A DNA stretch of 64,000 nucleotides. Origin: Pseudaeromonas paramecii (GTDB lineage: Bacteria; Pseudomonadota; Gammaproteobacteria; Enterobacterales; Aeromonadaceae). Made by a program: the position numbers and the translations under genes. Below are positions 15,788 to 23,317 of this stretch, in pieces. Under the pieces are notes generated by a model. The model worked only from the letters and a program-made list of their open reading frames with translations, was not told where the DNA came from and made no database searches. The stretch covers positions 62,001-126,000 of the forward strand of contig NZ_BAABFC010000017.1 in NCBI RefSeq assembly GCF_039540575.1. Direction: 5' to 3'. Numbering within the stretch: the first letter of the stretch is position 1; each line of letters opens with the position of its first letter.

Positions 15788-17149
15788 ATGTCCACGAATC
15801 CCGCCGCACTGCTGGAGGCCTATGGCCGGCTGATCCGCGCCAGCCGCGACAGCGGTGGTGCCGAGGAAACCCTCTGGGTGGCCACCGAGCGAGACCGGGC
15901 GCGGATCGTGCAGAGCTCACCGGTGCGCCGCCTGCAGCAGAAGACCCAGGTGTTTGCCCTGGACGTCAAGGCCTCGGTGCGCAGCCGCCTCACCCACTCC
16001 CTGGAGGTGCAGCAGGCCGGCCGCCAGCTGCTGCGGGCCATCGTCGATCGCCAGGCCTGGATGCGGCCCCTGGCCACGCCCTTGCAGGATCTGCTGGAAA
16101 TGGCCTGTTTGCTGCACGACGTGGGCAATCCGCCCTTCGGCCACTTCGGCGAGGCGGTGTGTCGTCACTGGCTGGCCAGTCACCTGGATAACCTGGCCGG
16201 CCAGGCCTTGCCAACGGCACGGTCGGCCCAGTGGCCTGTGCTGCGCGCCGATCTGCTGGCGTTCGACGGCAATGCCCAGAGCCTGCGGCTGGTACACAGC
16301 CTGCAGCAGCTGGATCTCACCTACAGCCAGCTGGCGGCGCTGATCAAGTATCCCTATCCCGCCGGGGCAGGCAGCAAGGCCGGTTACTTCTACAGCGAAG
16401 CGCCCCTGATGGCGCGACTGCAGCAGGCCCTGGGGCTGCGCGACGGGGTGCGCCATCCCCTGGTCTACCTGATGGAGCTGGCCGACGACATCTCCTACTG
16501 CATCGCCGACCTGGAAGATGCGGTGGACCGGCGGCTGCTGAGCCAGGCCCGCCTGCTGGCGCACCTGCAGGACGGCGAGTGCGAGCCTTATCTGGCTGAC
16601 CTCTTGCATTCCGCCAACCAGGCGCCGGAAGGTTTCTTTCCGGCGTTTCGTCGTCAGCTCACCGAGGAGCTGGTGGTGCTGGCCAGTGAGGGGTTTGTGC
16701 AGCAACAATCACAGCTGTTGGCGGGCGAGGCGGTGGCCGGCTTGCTGCGTGACTCTCCGGCGGCCCGGGTGCTGGCGCGCCTCAAGCAGGTGGCGCGCCA
16801 GCAGGTGTTCAGCCAGCGTGAGGTGGAGGCGCTGGAGCTGCAGGGGCATGCCGCCATCGGCGGTGTGTTGGATCACTATGCCTGCCTGCTGGCCATGCCG
16901 GCGGCCGACTTTGCCGCTTTGGCCCTGGGCGGCGGCGAGCCGGCCCATCCGCTGGCACTACGCTTGTATCACCGGCTGCCGCCGCGCCATCTGGCGGCCT
17001 ATCGCCGGGCGCTGACCGAGGCGCTGCCGAACTTTGACTGCTCGGCCGAGCAGGAGTGGTATTATCGAGTCCGGCTGATCCTGGATTTTGTCAGCGGCAT
17101 GACGGATACCTATGTGCTGGAGGAGTACCGGCTGCTGCGAGGTATCTAG
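15788..17149 (+). CDS. dgt: Deoxyguanosinetriphosphate triphosphohydrolase (dGTPase)
   Basis: HD-domain phosphohydrolase that releases tripolyphosphate from dGTP, or dNTPs more broadly, in the cytoplasm. The length is 453 residues, shorter than E. coli Dgt (505). Family blocks are SSPVRRLQQKTQVFAL, SVRSRLTHSLEVQQ (first HD histidine), LLHDVGNPPFGHFGE (HD pair) and MELADDISYCIADLEDAVD (the later aspartate). It sits between arcB and the barrel-protein gene with gaps of 3 and 12 bases, which suggests an arcB-dgt-barrel transcript. Relatives in Vibrio act in phage defence, but nothing here points to that role. Confidence 0.93.
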   Translation: MSTNPAALLEAYGRLIRASRDSGGAEETLWVATERDRARIVQSSPVRRLQQKTQVFALDVKASVRSRLTHSLEVQQAGRQLLRAIVDRQAWMRPLATPLQDLLEMACLLHDVGNPPFGHFGEAVCRHWLASHLDNLAGQALPTARSAQWPVLRADLLAFDGNAQSLRLVHSLQQLDLTYSQLAALIKYPYPAGAGSKAGYFYSEAPLMARLQQALGLRDGVRHPLVYLMELADDISYCIADLEDAVDRRLLSQARLLAHLQDGECEPYLADLLHSANQAPEGFFPAFRRQLTEELVVLASEGFVQQQSQLLAGEAVAGLLRDSPAARVLARLKQVARQQVFSQREVEALELQGHAAIGGVLDHYACLLAMPAADFAALALGGGEPAHPLALRLYHRLPPRHLAAYRRALTEALPNFDCSAEQEWYYRVRLILDFVSGMTDTYVLEEYRLLRGI

Positions 17150-17161
17150 CGGAGGCCTGTG

Positions 17162-18316
17162 ATGAAACGACTATGGGGGGCCGGGTGCTTGTATGGGCTC
17201 AGCTTGAGCCTGATGGCCAGCCCCTTAAGCGGTGAACGGTTGCAGCCTCACCAGGTGGTGGCCGGGGAGACTTGGGCCAGCCTGGCCCAGGAAAAGCACC
17301 TGAGCGTGCTTCGCCTGCAACAACACTACAATGCCGAGTTGGGCTCGCGCGCTCTGCGGGCCGGTGATCTGGTCTGGTTGCCGGTGCGGGCCCGCGGCCC
17401 TGTCGATTCCGTGGTGCTAAAGGCACCGCGCCCCGCGCCTCGTCAAGATGCCAGCCGTACGACCATGAAAGAAGCCGGCCGCTATGCCCACAAGCGGGGT
17501 TTCGTGCTGGATCCGGATCAGCAGAAGGCCAAGAACGCCAGCGTCAAGTTGATGGATGGCTACATGAGTGAGCTGCTGCAATTCTGGGTGCCGCAGGAAG
17601 AGCCATCGGTCAGCTATGTGCAGACCGATTATCAGCTGCCGCTGTTTGGCGCCCTGCCGCATTTCAGCCTGGATGGGGTGGATCCCAGCATCCGCTGGCG
17701 CAGCTGGTGGCCGGAGTACGGGGTGCATTATGAGCGCGAGCGACTCTCCAGCAATCTTGGGGTCACTTGGCAGCCTTGGCAGCAAGCGATGGATCTGTGG
17801 CGGCTCAACGGTAGTCTGGATTACCAGGTGGAATCTGAGCACCGGCGACTCAGTCTGGGGTCGGCCTGGCAATTGGGGGGCTTGGACCTGGTGGTGAATC
17901 GCTATGCGCCCCTGGGACCCGGTCGTTGGGTGGATCAGACCCAGCGTTGGGAGCGCCCGGCGAGCGGTCAGGAGTGGCGACTGAGCGGTCGTTTGCCTTT
18001 TTATCCTCATCTGAGTCTGGTGGCCCGTTATTACAGCTGGCAGGGGCAACGTCTGTCACTGTTCGGCAGTGGTGATGGTCATAATGCCGCCGCCGCTACC
18101 CAATATGGCTTCACTTACACCCCCATCGACAGCCTGACGTTAAGCTGGCAGCAGGAGCGCAACAGCAAGGGCTGGTTTCATCAGCAGTGGCAACTGGGTG
18201 TGAGTCTGCCGCTGGATGGCCGTTGGCAGGCGCTGTTCGAATTTAGCCAGCCGCACATAGAACAGGAGCTCTGCCGCCCCTTCTGGCGGCAGAGCATCAT
18301 AGCGGTACAGCGCTAG
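17162..18316 (+). CDS. LysM and inverse-autotransporter barrel protein without passenger (YchO/intimin-like)
   Basis: Predicted outer-membrane protein of 384 residues. A signal peptide (MKRLWGAGCLYGLSLSLMASP) is followed by a LysM-like peptidoglycan-binding domain (about 32-78, HQVVAGETWASLAQEKHLS). The rest resembles the intimin/invasin beta-domain: GVHYERERLSSNLGV, YQVESEHRRLSLGSAW, WERPASGQEWRLSGRLPFYPHL and QYGFTYTPIDSLTLSWQQERN. The protein ends at the barrel, so there are no Ig-like passenger repeats. The ATG at 17162 has GGAGG at 6 bases, better than the GTG one codon earlier. It probably shares the arcB-dgt transcript. The 3' end overlaps convergent rfaH by 4 bases. Confidence 0.78.
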   Translation: MKRLWGAGCLYGLSLSLMASPLSGERLQPHQVVAGETWASLAQEKHLSVLRLQQHYNAELGSRALRAGDLVWLPVRARGPVDSVVLKAPRPAPRQDASRTTMKEAGRYAHKRGFVLDPDQQKAKNASVKLMDGYMSELLQFWVPQEEPSVSYVQTDYQLPLFGALPHFSLDGVDPSIRWRSWWPEYGVHYERERLSSNLGVTWQPWQQAMDLWRLNGSLDYQVESEHRRLSLGSAWQLGGLDLVVNRYAPLGPGRWVDQTQRWERPASGQEWRLSGRLPFYPHLSLVARYYSWQGQRLSLFGSGDGHNAAAATQYGFTYTPIDSLTLSWQQERNSKGWFHQQWQLGVSLPLDGRWQALFEFSQPHIEQELCRPFWRQSIIAVQR

Positions 18317-18813
18317 GCCAGACGGCGAAAGCTGCGGTTGCAGAAGCTCTTGCTCACATCCTGGTTGAGCAGCTGCAGCAAGAGAATGGAGCGGCGCTCG
18401 CCGTCAGGCTCCTGATAGATGGCCTGCAGCCCGCTGAAGGGGCCTTCCTCGATGGTGACGGTTTCCCCCTGGCGGGGCAGCTGGTTCAGGTGCTCCCGGG
18501 CCTCATCGTTATTCTCGTGGCGCATCAGATCGATGATGAGCGGCTGTGGCACCGTCTGCCAGTGCTCGCCATAGGTGATGATGCGGCGCAGACCGCGGGT
18601 GGATTTCAGCCGACTGGCGGAAAATTCCTCCAGATCCACGTGCACGAACAGGTAGCAGGGAAACATGGGTTCACTGACTTGGCGGACCTGTCCTCTTACC
18701 AACTTTTCCACCTGCACCTGGGGATAGTAGCTGTCCACCCCCTGGTTACGCAGGTGCAGTCTGGCGCGTTCTTCTTCTTTGCATTTGCAATAGGCCAGAT
18801 ACCAGGTACGCAT
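18313..18813 (-). CDS. rfaH: Transcription antitermination factor RfaH
   Basis: NusG-family specialised elongation factor recruited at ops sites, which usually controls long operons for LPS, capsule or virulence. The 166 residues have the NGN domain (MRTWYLAYCKCKEEERARLHL, EPMFPCYLFVHVD, STRGLRRIITYG) and the RfaH-specific C-terminal KOW domain (GETVTIEEGPFSGLQAIYQEPDGERRSILLLQLLNQ). No ops element was found in this window, so its targets lie elsewhere. It overlaps the convergent barrel-protein gene by 4 bases. Confidence 0.95.
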   Translation of the reverse strand: MRTWYLAYCKCKEEERARLHLRNQGVDSYYPQVQVEKLVRGQVRQVSEPMFPCYLFVHVDLEEFSASRLKSTRGLRRIITYGEHWQTVPQPLIIDLMRHENNDEAREHLNQLPRQGETVTIEEGPFSGLQAIYQEPDGERRSILLLQLLNQDVSKSFCNRSFRRLA

Positions 18814-18867
18814 CTTATTATTTATCCCGTGTTGCTCTTTTCCGGCTCGAGTCTAACCGGCAGGCAT

Positions 18868-18894
18868 AAAAAAGGCCACGATTGCCGTGGCCTT
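18868..18894 (-). terminator. Terminator of metNIQ
   Basis: A 9-bp stem (AAGGCCACG / CGTGGCCTT) on the minus strand is followed by TTTTTT. It lies about 29 bases past the metQ stop. Confidence 0.92.
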
Positions 18895-18922
18895 GTCACT
18901 GTGTCGGGATCCAGTGCGCAGT

Positions 18923-19723
18923 TTACCAGCCCTTCACCAGACCGCCGTTGAACAGCTTGTAGGCCGCCTGATAGACCTCTTCGCTTTGGTAGGCCTGAAC
19001 GAACTGTTTGACCTTCTCGTCGTTCTGGTTGTCTTCACGGGCCACGATCAGGTTGACGTAGGGGGAGTCCTTGTCTTCCACGAACAGACCATCCCGATCA
19101 GCCTGCAGATCCACCTGGGAGGCGTAGGTGTTGTTGATGATGGCCAGATCCACGTCTTCCAGGGAGCGGGGCAGCTGGGCGGCTTCCAGCTCGACGATCT
19201 TCAGTTGCTTGGGGTTGTCCACGATATCCAGCACGGTACCGTTCAATCCCACGTTGTCTTTAAGCTTCAGCAGGCCCTGTTTTTGCAGCAGCAGCAGGGA
19301 GCGGCCCAGGTTGGTAGGATCGTTGGGGACGGCCACCTGAGCACCATCGGCCAGCTCGGCCAGGGACTTGATCTTCTTGGAATAGCCGGCGATGGGGTAG
19401 ACGAAAGTGTTGCCCACTGCCACCAGCTTGAAGCCGCGATCCTTGATCTGGGCGTCCAGGTAGGGCTTGTGCTGGAAGGCGTTGACGTCGATGCTGCCGT
19501 CGTTCAGCGCCACGTTGGGGGTGACATAGTCACTGAAGGGCACGATTTCCACTTCCAGGCCGTACTTTTCCTTGGCCACTTGCTTGGCCACTTCCACCAC
19601 TTGGGCTTCGGCACCGGCGATGGCACCCACCTTGATGTGGTTATCCGCCTTTTGCTCACCGCAACCGCCCAGCAGCAGGGCGCCTAACAGAACGACGGCG
19701 GTGGATTTGAATGATATTGCCAT
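18923..19723 (-). CDS. metQ: Methionine-binding lipoprotein MetQ
   Basis: Periplasmic substrate receptor of the D/L-methionine ABC importer, anchored as a lipoprotein. The signal peptide ends in the lipobox LLGGC (Cys21). The NlpA/MetQ fold is clear from IKVGAIAGAEAQVVEVAKQVA, VEIVPFSDYVTPNVALNDGSIDVNAFQHKPYLD and VAVPNDPTNLGRSLLLLQKQGLLKL. It is 266 residues long and third in the metN-metI-metQ operon, 38 bases after metI, with a terminator after it. Confidence 0.96.
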   Translation of the reverse strand: MAISFKSTAVVLLGALLLGGCGEQKADNHIKVGAIAGAEAQVVEVAKQVAKEKYGLEVEIVPFSDYVTPNVALNDGSIDVNAFQHKPYLDAQIKDRGFKLVAVGNTFVYPIAGYSKKIKSLAELADGAQVAVPNDPTNLGRSLLLLQKQGLLKLKDNVGLNGTVLDIVDNPKQLKIVELEAAQLPRSLEDVDLAIINNTYASQVDLQADRDGLFVEDKDSPYVNLIVAREDNQNDEKVKQFVQAYQSEEVYQAAYKLFNGGLVKGW

Positions 19724-19761
19724 GATGACTCCTTGATAGGCGGGCGTAGGCCCTTACAGTG

Positions 19762-20415
19762 TTAGCGGTGATCGACCCGTTTGACCAGGTATTCCCCCAG
19801 GCTTTGGATCAACTGAACCAGGGCGACCAGGATGAGCACAGTGATCAGCATGATGCTGGGATCGAAGCGCTGGTAGCCGTAACGGATGCCTACATCCCCC
19901 AGGCCACCGCCACCAATGGCGCCCGCCATGGCTGAATAGTTGACCAGGGTGACTAGGGTGATGGTGATGCTGTTGATGATGCCGGGCAGGGCCTCGGGCA
20001 GCAGCACCTTGGTGATGATCTGCCGGGGCAGGGCACCCATGGCCTGGGCGGCCTCCACCAGGCCGGCGGGCACCTCCATCAGGGCACCTTCCACCAGACG
20101 GGCGACAAAGGGGACGGCCGCCACCGTCAGGGGCACTATGGCCGCCGTGGTCCCGATACTGGTACCTGTGATCAGCCGCGTCAGGGGGATGATGGCCACC
20201 ATCAGTATGATGAAGGGCACGGAGCGCCCCAGGTTGACCAGCATGCCCAGCAGCCGGCTCAGCTGAGGCCTCGCCAGCACCTGGCCGGGTTTGGTGATGT
20301 GCAGGGCGATGCCCAGTGGCAGGCCCAGCAGTGTGCTGAAGGCTGCCGAGCCCAGCACCATGTAGAGGGTTTCTCCCAGGGATTGCCAGAGCAGATTAAT
20401 CATGGCTGCGGACAT
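19762..20415 (-). CDS. metI: Methionine ABC transporter permease MetI
   Basis: Inner-membrane permease of the methionine importer, 217 residues like E. coli MetI, with about five membrane segments. Typical blocks are GRSVPFIILMVAIIPLTRLITGTSIGTTAAIVPLT and the EAA loop EAAQAMGALPRQIITKVLLPEALPGI. The frame is open to 20526. The Met at 20415 (MSAAMINLLW) has GGAGG 9 bases upstream and aligns with the E. coli start, while the Met at 20403 has no Shine-Dalgarno. The chosen start overlaps the end of metN by 20 bases, suggesting coupling. Confidence 0.94.
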   Translation of the reverse strand: MSAAMINLLWQSLGETLYMVLGSAAFSTLLGLPLGIALHITKPGQVLARPQLSRLLGMLVNLGRSVPFIILMVAIIPLTRLITGTSIGTTAAIVPLTVAAVPFVARLVEGALMEVPAGLVEAAQAMGALPRQIITKVLLPEALPGIINSITITLVTLVNYSAMAGAIGGGGLGDVGIRYGYQRFDPSIMLITVLILVALVQLIQSLGEYLVKRVDHR

Positions 20416-21439
20416 GGCCCAGCACCTCCACTTGAATGTGATGTTCGCGGAAATAGGCAATGGCTTGCTCGGTCTGGCCCGGTTCACCCTGCAGTTCCGC
20501 CAGCAGGAAGCCGAACTTGACACCACCGGCGTACTCGATGTCGGCGCTGAGAATGCTCACATCCACGGCAAACTGGCGGCTCACCTGGGAGATGAGCGGG
20601 GCGTCCACGCTCTGGCCGGTGAAGCCCAGCCGCAGCAGCGGCTGGCTGCCCGGTGTGGCGTCGGCGCTGAGGCGGCACTGATACTCTTCCGGGATCGGCA
20701 GGTGAATGGTGGAGCGGATGAACTCCCGGGCCAGCTCGGTCTGGGCATGGCTGAAGAACCAGGCCACCTCGCCCTGCTCGATCAGCTCCCCATTACTGAT
20801 GATGGCCACCTTGTCACAGATGCTTTTGACCACCTCCATCTCATGGGTGATGAGCAGTATGGTCAACCCCAGCCGCTGATTGATCTCCTTGAGCAGCGCC
20901 AGGATGGACTGGGTGGTCTGGGGATCCAGGGCCGAGGTGGCCTCGTCACACAGCAACACCTTGGGCTCCGGGGCCAGGGCCCGGGCGATGGCCACCCGCT
21001 GTTTCTGGCCACCGGAGAGCTCAGACGGGTAAGCCTGGGCTCGGCCTTCCAGCCCCACCAGCTTGAGCAGCTCGGTGACTCGGGCGCGGATCTGGGCCTG
21101 GGTCTGACCCGCCAGCTCCAGCGGCAGGGCCACGTTCTGGAACACGGTGCGGGAGGAGAGCAGATTGAAGTGCTGGAAGATCATCCCGATCTTGCGACGG
21201 GCCAGGGTCAGCTCCCGCTCACCCAGTTCGGTCAGGGTGATGCCATCCACCACCACACTACCCTGGGTGGGACGTTCCAGCAGGTTGACGCAGCGGATCA
21301 AGGTGCTCTTGCCGGCGCCGGAGGCACCGATGACACCAAAGATTTCCCCCTGGTGTACCTGCAGATCCACCGGCTTAAGCGCCTGGACTGCCGAGGCGCC
21401 TGCCCCATAGGTCTTGGCGACGGCATTCAGTCTTATCAT
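20396..21439 (-). CDS. metN: Methionine ABC transporter ATPase MetN
   Basis: ATPase of the methionine importer, 347 residues. The nucleotide-binding domain has Walker A GASGAGKST, Q-loop FQHFNLL, signature LSGGQKQR and Walker B VLLCDEATSALD. The C-terminal NIL/ACT-like domain (about 265-345, RLGFTGQSVDAPLISQVSRQFAVDVSIL) binds methionine and inhibits transport in E. coli MetN. It is first in the operon; the upstream leader is about 145 bases long with a clear promoter. Confidence 0.96.
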   Translation of the reverse strand: MIRLNAVAKTYGAGASAVQALKPVDLQVHQGEIFGVIGASGAGKSTLIRCVNLLERPTQGSVVVDGITLTELGERELTLARRKIGMIFQHFNLLSSRTVFQNVALPLELAGQTQAQIRARVTELLKLVGLEGRAQAYPSELSGGQKQRVAIARALAPEPKVLLCDEATSALDPQTTQSILALLKEINQRLGLTILLITHEMEVVKSICDKVAIISNGELIEQGEVAWFFSHAQTELAREFIRSTIHLPIPEEYQCRLSADATPGSQPLLRLGFTGQSVDAPLISQVSRQFAVDVSILSADIEYAGGVKFGFLLAELQGEPGQTEQAIAYFREHHIQVEVLGHVRSHD

Positions 21440-21461
21440 AGGGTAGGTTCCGATCTATCTA

Positions 21462-21497
21462 GGGCCGATAAGCAGCAATGGGCCGATAAGCAGCGAT
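21462..21497. repeat. 18-bp tandem repeat in the metNIQ leader
   Basis: Two adjacent 18-base copies (GGGCCGATAAGCAGCAAT and the same with one change, GAT at the end) occupy 21462-21497. A partial copy, TGGCCGATAAC, begins at 21517. On the transcribed strand this gives three TTATCGGCC words between the promoter and metN. Function unknown. Confidence 0.8.
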
Positions 21498-21591
21498 GGC
21501 GGCCGGTGCGTGTTTATGGCCGATAACTGGCCAGTGGATGCCCAGGCTTACAGCGATAGTCGCTAAAGTATGCCTTGGATGACAGGGGATG

Positions 21592-21620
21592 ATGCTAAGA
21601 AGATCACGCCTGGGTGTCAA
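21592..21620 (-). promoter_or_regulatory. metNIQ promoter
   Basis: On the minus strand a perfect -35 (TTGACA, 21615-21620) is separated by 17 bases from a -10 (TAGCAT, 21592-21597). Just upstream (about 21634-21649) lie two adjacent weak matches to the 8-base MetJ box (AGCCATCC, AGACATAA; 5 of 8 each). MetJ control is inferred by analogy with E. coli metNIQ. Confidence 0.72.
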
Positions 21621-21670
21621 TGGACTTTTTTATGTCTGGATGGCTAAACGGCTCATGTGCGCTGGGGCTG

Positions 21671-21703
21671 AAACAAACAAGGCGCCTGGTGGCGCCTTGT
21701 TTT
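21671..21703 (-). terminator. Terminator of arcA
   Basis: A perfect 10-bp stem (ACAAGGCGCC / GGCGCCTTGT) with a 4-base loop, read on the minus strand and followed by TTGTTT. It lies 18 bases past the arcA stop. Confidence 0.88.
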
Positions 21704-21717
21704 GGTCGTCGACAGCC

Positions 21718-22437
21718 TCATGCCGTCTCCAGCGTACCGCAGAAGCGGTAGCCTTCGCCGTGGATGGTGGCGATGATCTCCGGCGTTTCAGTGAAGGACT
21801 CAAAATGCTTGCGGATGCGTCGAATGGTCACGTCCACCGTACGGTCGTGGGGCTTGAGTTCGCGGCCGGTCATCTTCATCAGCAGTTCGGCGCGGGTCTG
21901 GATCTGGCCCGGATTCTCGCAAAAATGCAGCATGGCGCGGAATTCGGAGCGGGGCAGCCGTATGGTTTCGCCGGCCGGGGTGATCAGCGCCCGGCTATTG
22001 ATGTCCAGCACCCAGCCGTTGAAGCAATATTGATCCACCTGGGCGCCGTCTTGATTGGCCGCGTCGGAGCGCATGGTGCGGCCCAGCAGGTTGCGGGCAC
22101 GGATGGTCAGCTCCCGGGGATTGAACGGCTTGGTGATGTAGTCATCGGCACCGATCTCCAGGCCGAGGATCTTGTCCACCTCGTTGTCGCGGCCGGTCAG
22201 GAACATCAGGGCCATTTCACCCCGCTCGCGGATTTCCCGGGCCAGCAGCAGGCCGTTTTTGCCCGGCAGGTTGATGTCCATGATCACCAGATCGATGGGA
22301 TGTTCCTTGAGGGCTTCATGCATCTCTTCGCCATCGTTGGCTTCTTGAACCTGATACCCTTCGGCTTCAAATATACTTTTTAAGGTGTTGCGGGTGACCA
22401 GTTCATCTTCGACGATCAAAATCTGCGCTGTATGCAT
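21718..22437 (-). CDS. arcA: Aerobic respiration control response regulator ArcA
   Basis: OmpR/PhoB-family regulator that, once phosphorylated by ArcB, represses aerobic and activates some fermentative genes. The 239 residues comprise a receiver domain with D54 in LVIMDINLPGKNG and K in YITKPFNPRELT, and a winged-helix C-terminal domain with LKPHDRTVDVTIRRIRKHFE. Near identity to E. coli ArcA in the core is obvious. The frame is open four codons upstream from a TTG, but MHTAQILIVEDE is the family start. It is adjacent to yjtD and thrLABC as in E. coli, with one extra gene inserted. An FNR box lies upstream. Confidence 0.97.
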   Translation of the reverse strand: MHTAQILIVEDELVTRNTLKSIFEAEGYQVQEANDGEEMHEALKEHPIDLVIMDINLPGKNGLLLAREIRERGEMALMFLTGRDNEVDKILGLEIGADDYITKPFNPRELTIRARNLLGRTMRSDAANQDGAQVDQYCFNGWVLDINSRALITPAGETIRLPRSEFRAMLHFCENPGQIQTRAELLMKMTGRELKPHDRTVDVTIRRIRKHFESFTETPEIIATIHGEGYRFCGTLETA

Positions 22438-22731
22438 GGCGTTACCCAATTACGAATAATTATGTTGAGCAAATGTTAATGCTTTTTTTAGCCCGCTTTT
22501 GCGTGCGTGGCAATCACAACCAGAGGGTAAGAGCATGGGAAGTGGCAAACCCAGACGGGCGTCACGTGAAGCATGCTACATCCGACCCGCTGTTATCATG
22601 AGGGGCAAGGAAGGCAGCAAATGTATCAGTTGAGGACAACATCTCAATACATTTGGTACAAAACCATAACACTTTCAGCCGGATGATTGATATTGATCAA
22701 CCCGCTTTCGGCGGTGGGTTTTTAGGCGGAC
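22438..22731 (-). promoter_or_regulatory. Long arcA upstream region
   Basis: About 290 bases separate arcA from the next gene. The region holds a perfect FNR box (22687-22700) and an imperfect inverted repeat with arms AAATGTAT and ATACATTT (about 22619-22655). It also holds a GC hairpin (about 22699-22722) just past the stop of the upstream gene. A -10-like TATGGT lies about 18 bases downstream of the FNR box on the minus strand, 4 bases off the ideal class II spacing. No further gene is visible. Confidence 0.55.
22687..22700 (-). promoter_or_regulatory. FNR box upstream of arcA
   Basis: TTGATATTGATCAA is an exact match to the FNR consensus TTGAT-N4-ATCAA. It lies 250 bases upstream of the arcA start. 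E. coli arcA is FNR-activated, so the same control is likely here. Confidence 0.75.
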
Positions 22732-23169
22732 TCAGAAGCGATAGAGGATACCGAGGTCAAGCTGTTGTTGCGGTTCGCTGCCCGGCAAGCTGCTGGGAGA
22801 TTGCAGCCGGTAATGGGCCTGTAACTGCAACGCGGGTGTGAAGCCATAGGCTGAGCCCAGTTGCCAGAAGAGGTGACGGTAGGGCGTGCCCTGCAACTGG
22901 TGCAGACTGCTGCTGATGGCCAGCCCGAAGGGCAAGGTCACCTCCAACCCCGAGGTCAGGTGATGGGTCAGTGCATCATATCTATGCTGCCAGAACCATT
23001 GGGTTTGGATGGGCTGATCGGCCAGCTTTGAGGACGGGGGAGCCAGGTACTCCTGATCATCGGTCCAATACCAGGTTTCTCCCAAGGTGGTCTTGCCCGC
23101 GAGATCGGCCGCGTAGATATGGGGAGCCAGACTCAGCATCAGCAGCCAACGCAGCGAGGTTGTTACCAT
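22732..23169 (-). CDS. Small predicted outer-membrane protein of unknown function
   Basis: 145 residues with a clear Sec signal peptide (MVTTSLRWLLMLSLAPHIYAA). The mature part is rich in alternating aromatic and polar residues (WQHRYDALTHHLTSGLEVTLPFGLAISSSLHQ, LQLQAHYRLQS) and ends LGILYRF. A terminal aromatic after short beta segments is the usual sorting signature of outer-membrane barrels. At about 125 mature residues it would make a barrel of eight strands at most. I do not recognise a family. It interrupts the otherwise conserved arcA-yjtD-thr order and is divergent from yjtD. Confidence 0.65.
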   Translation of the reverse strand: MVTTSLRWLLMLSLAPHIYAADLAGKTTLGETWYWTDDQEYLAPPSSKLADQPIQTQWFWQHRYDALTHHLTSGLEVTLPFGLAISSSLHQLQGTPYRHLFWQLGSAYGFTPALQLQAHYRLQSPSSLPGSEPQQQLDLGILYRF

Positions 23170-23317
23170 GTTAGCCCTCCGTTCAGTACACCACCGAGGC
23201 TAAGCATGACACAGGGGGGACGGCTGTAAAGCCAGCTGTGCAAAAAATGCGCGGCAATCGCCCTGGCACAGGGCACTGGGGCAAGGTAGATTGTCCACCG
23301 CAACAAGGGAGGTATTT

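Noticed and set aside
21440..21720. Possible SAM riboswitch in the metNIQ leader
   Set aside because: No conserved SAM-riboswitch core was recognisable; the leader shows direct repeats instead, and MetJ-type control is usual in this class.
21755..21770. GCGGTAGCC-like words resembling the RfaH ops element
   Set aside because: They lie inside coding genes (for example arcA) and lack the full GGCGGTAGCGTG core and pause context.
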